Positions 62,125-64,000 of a stretch of 64,000 bases of DNA are shown here, one piece after another (position 1 is the first letter of the stretch; every line of letters begins with the position of its first letter). Source of the stretch: Paraburkholderia sp. BCC1886. GTDB lineage: Bacteria; Pseudomonadota; Gammaproteobacteria; Burkholderiales; Burkholderiaceae. The position numbers and the translations under genes are program-made. Below the pieces are notes generated by a model. That model searched no databases. It saw nothing but the letters and a program-made list of their open reading frames with translations, and had not been told where the DNA came from. Location of the stretch: NCBI RefSeq assembly GCF_900996245.1, contig NZ_CAAJGK010000129.1:124001-188000 (forward strand). Reading direction: 5' to 3'.

Positions 62125-63162
62125 TCAGGCTTCCAGTTGAACCCCACTGGCGGACGTGGCGGACGTGGCGGACGTGGCAGCGCTGATGTCGGGCGAGCCC
62201 GTGGAACTCGCGGTATTGAGTTGCTGATACCCGCGCCATCGCGACGGCGACATCTCTTTTTGCAACAGGAACTGCCGGTTGAAATTCGACAGATTATTGA
62301 AGCCGACCTGATAGCAGATATCGGTGACGGTCAGTTCGCCCGACATGAGCAACTGGCACGCGAGATTGATCCGCAACCGGTTCACGTACTGCACGAAGGG
62401 CACGCCGGTATGACGGCGGAAATAGCGGGAAAAGGCGCTGGCGCTCTGTCCCGCGAGTTCGGCCAGCTCCGTCTCCCGTAGCTCCTGCGACAGGTTCTTG
62501 CCGATATAAGCGAGCACATGATTGATACGGGTCCCGGCATAGCTCGCGGGGTCGGCGCGATAGGCAGCGCTGGTCAGCTTCACGGGATCCACGCTTTGCA
62601 CGAGCAGTTCGAGCAAAGCGAAAAACAGCGTGATGCGCCGCATGCCTTGCGCGCCCAGCATCTCGCGCATGATCGGTTCGGCTGCCGCGCCGGTTTTCGA
62701 TGAGAACAGCACTCCGGAGGCAGAAGCTTCGAGCAGGGATGTCATGCGCGCGAGTTCCGGAAAGACCAGGACCGCACGCGCGATGAATCCGGCGTCGAAT
62801 TGCAGGATCAGGCACCGCTCGTCCACGTGCTCACCCGGCGAGACATGACTGACCCAGTTGTGCGGGAGATTGCTTCCCATCATCACGAGATTGCCGGGCG
62901 CGAAGTTGCCGACGTAATCGCCGACGAAGTAGGTGCCCGTGGTCGACGTGACGAGCTGGATTTCGTATTCCGGATGAAAGTGCCAGCGCACCGTGCGGTA
63001 GGGATAACCATGCGACCAGACCTTGAACGACTCGTCGCGCGGTACGGCGACCAGTTCGAGATCGGGTTGAACGATATTCGCGCGGCGGGCGTCCAGACGT
63101 GCTGCGCGGCAAGATCCGCATGCTCCGCACCGACACGTCGTGGTGCCCAGAATGGTGTGCAT
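62125..63162 (-). CDS. AraC-family regulator with N-terminal cysteine cluster
   Basis: A 345-residue AraC-type activator: an N-terminal cupin-like domain (WHFHPEYEIQLVTS, GNLVMMGSNLPHNW) and the C-terminal double HTH (LAELAGQSASAFSRYFRRHTG, VTDICYQVGFNNLSNFNRQF). It heads the ribitol operon and probably activates it. Four cysteines (C10, C12, C15, C18) form CxCxxCxxC in the first 20 residues. The start at 63162 has ggagg seven bases before it, so the cluster is translated. The C-terminal tail (SATSATSAS) is encoded by a 9-nt repeat. Confidence 0.85.
   Translation of the reverse strand: MHTILGTTTCRCGACGSCRAARLDARRANIVQPDLELVAVPRDESFKVWSHGYPYRTVRWHFHPEYEIQLVTSTTGTYFVGDYVGNFAPGNLVMMGSNLPHNWVSHVSPGEHVDERCLILQFDAGFIARAVLVFPELARMTSLLEASASGVLFSSKTGAAAEPIMREMLGAQGMRRITLFFALLELLVQSVDPVKLTSAAYRADPASYAGTRINHVLAYIGKNLSQELRETELAELAGQSASAFSRYFRRHTGVPFVQYVNRLRINLACQLLMSGELTVTDICYQVGFNNLSNFNRQFLLQKEMSPSRWRGYQQLNTASSTGSPDISAATSATSATSASGVQLEA
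62149..62178. repeat. 9-nt tandem repeat in the AraC gene tail
   Basis: Three and a third units of ggcggacgt near the 3' end of the AraC-type gene encode Ala-Thr-Ser-like repeats. It has the same period as the arrays at 27402 and 56324. Confidence 0.85.
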
Positions 63163-63402
63163 CTGTCTACCTCCACCGGATTTTTTATTTGCGTCTCGCA
63201 GCGAGCATGGTGCGCTCCGCAGTGAGTGAAAAATAGCCCTGCGGCGGAACTTTCACCACTGAAATTGGAACCGCAAACCGATACTAATTTGCATGCGGGT
63301 AAGCCCGTATCGCCTCGAGAGTCAACTTTTGTGCAACGCAGCAGCTTCGTGAGCGGCGTGATGAGCCGACCGGCGCACGCGCTGCGCTCCCAAAACCCTC
63401 GC
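63163..63402. other. Intergenic region between the araC-like gene and hrpB1
   Basis: About 240 nt without a supported gene; the first part carries the leader and ribosome binding site of the AraC gene (minus strand) and is AT-richer around 63180-63300. No insertion sequence or tRNA is seen at this junction between metabolic and T3SS genes. Confidence 0.5.
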
Positions 63403-63464
63403 TTCGTTTCCACGCCAGGCACTTCGCGTGGAGCTCGCGCGGACCGGGCGCGCGTTGCTAAGGT
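63403..63464 (+). promoter_or_regulatory. Hrp box promoter of hrpB1
   Basis: TTCGT (63403-63407), 15 bp, TTCGC (63423-63427), then 31 bp to TAAGGT (63459-63464). It fits the hrpII box and YANNNT rule and lies 122 nt ahead of hrpB1. Confidence 0.85.
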
Positions 63465-63585
63465 GGGATGCGTCGCCAGTAGCGGCAGGCGCGCCCGGAC
63501 CGGAACATGGGCCGTGCCGCGGCCTGGCAAGCGTCCCGGCGCAACGGCTGGCGCCCAGCGCCCTTATTCCTGGAGATCCAACCTC

Positions 63586-64000
63586 ATGCTCCCGAGCCAG
63601 TCCACACCGTCGTCAGCGAGTGCGCTGCCCGACTACCTGCAATGCAGTCACGACGTGGTCTGCGGCCTGATCGAGACGGCTTCGGCGGCGCTGTTCGCCC
63701 ATTTCCCGAAAGCCGCCGGCGACACGCTCGACGTCGAACTGGTGCTCGACGCGCTGCGGGTGTTCCGCCCGAAGGTCGCCGAAATCGGCATGCTCGACGG
63801 CGTGCTGCATATCGTGCACGGCCGCTGGGACGATGCCGCGCACGCGCTGCGCGCGGTGATCGATCTCGCGCCGGACTTCGCCTACGCCAAGGCGATGATG
63901 GCCTACTGCCTCGCCTCGCAAGGCGAGTCGGGCTGGCGTCAATGGGCGCACAACGCGCTCGAATCGAATCCGAACGAAGAGACGCTCGCGCTGGTGCGCG
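63586..64000 (+). CDS. hrpB1: T3SS protein HrpB1 (5' part, cut by window end)
   Basis: The visible 138 residues match the HrpB1/HrpK family: CGLIETASAALFAHFPKA, then ELVLDALRVFRPKVAE, GRWDDAAHALRAVID and a TPR-like AKAMMAYCLASQGESGWRQ. HrpB1 is a soluble T3SS protein that in Xanthomonas interacts with the pilus. It is normally the first gene of the hrpB operon (hrpB2, sctJ, sctL, sctN and others), which should continue to the right of the window. The ATG at 63586 follows tggag. Confidence 0.88.
   Translation, partial: MLPSQSTPSSASALPDYLQCSHDVVCGLIETASAALFAHFPKAAGDTLDVELVLDALRVFRPKVAEIGMLDGVLHIVHGRWDDAAHALRAVIDLAPDFAYAKAMMAYCLASQGESGWRQWAHNALESNPNEETLALVR

Overview
The window looks like a piece of a Burkholderia sensu lato replicon, most likely a plant- or soil-associated Paraburkholderia. 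The evidence is the high GC, the gene families (BenM-type ben/cat regulation, DUF3088, PaiB/MocR pairs, several LysR and MFS genes) and a Hrp2-type (Ralstonia/Xanthomonas-like) type III secretion system. This placement is inferred from gene content; no rRNA or other taxonomic marker is present.

Left part (0.3-16.6 kb). After an AhpD-like protein and a secreted alpha/beta hydrolase comes a compact sulfur locus at 3.0-7.9 kb. It holds a rhodanese, a serine O-acetyltransferase, a small XRE regulator, a family 2A (SrpI-type) encapsulin shell protein, and a cysteine desulfurase whose first ~300 residues form a low-complexity domain expected to load it into the shell. A 10-bp motif recurs upstream of the rhodanese and upstream of the shell gene. 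A MetQ-like binding protein and an atypical SDR follow, then a second-copy groES-groEL operon with a CIRCE operator, and a probable organosulfur cluster (SfnB/DszC-like flavoprotein, DUF3088, TauD/TfdA dioxygenase, MFS transporter).

Middle part (16.8-34.9 kb). This is one arm of a Hrp2 T3SS: a ~1000-residue candidate effector with three Ala-Trp-Arg triads, a lytic transglycosylase, a very large winged-helix/ATPase regulator, an HpaB-like chaperone, pilin and HrpD6-like genes, sctD, an HpaA-like protein with an in-frame 9-nt repeat, then sctS, R, Q, P, V and U. The other arm begins at the right edge with hrpB1. Five promoters in the window carry the HrpB/HrpX box (TTCG-N16-TTCG) with a YANNNT -10 element 30 or 31 nt downstream, so the system is probably one intact regulon under a HrpB/HrpX activator encoded elsewhere.

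Between these two arms (34.9-63.2 kb) lie about 28 kb of unrelated metabolic genes: a hydrolase, LysR, an MFS transporter with a translationally coupled 41-residue membrane peptide, two lipoproteins, a thioesterase, benABC-benK-benD, catBCA with a tandem pair of dynamin-like GTPases behind it, PaiB/MocR, and a ribitol (adonitol) uptake and catabolism operon. The ben and cat promoters share the same arrangement of BenM sites (two N7 dyads 21 bp apart, abutting TTGGAC), so the BenM-type regulator probably turns on benzoate-to-muconate catabolism as a unit. No tRNA, rRNA, CRISPR array or complete insertion sequence was seen.
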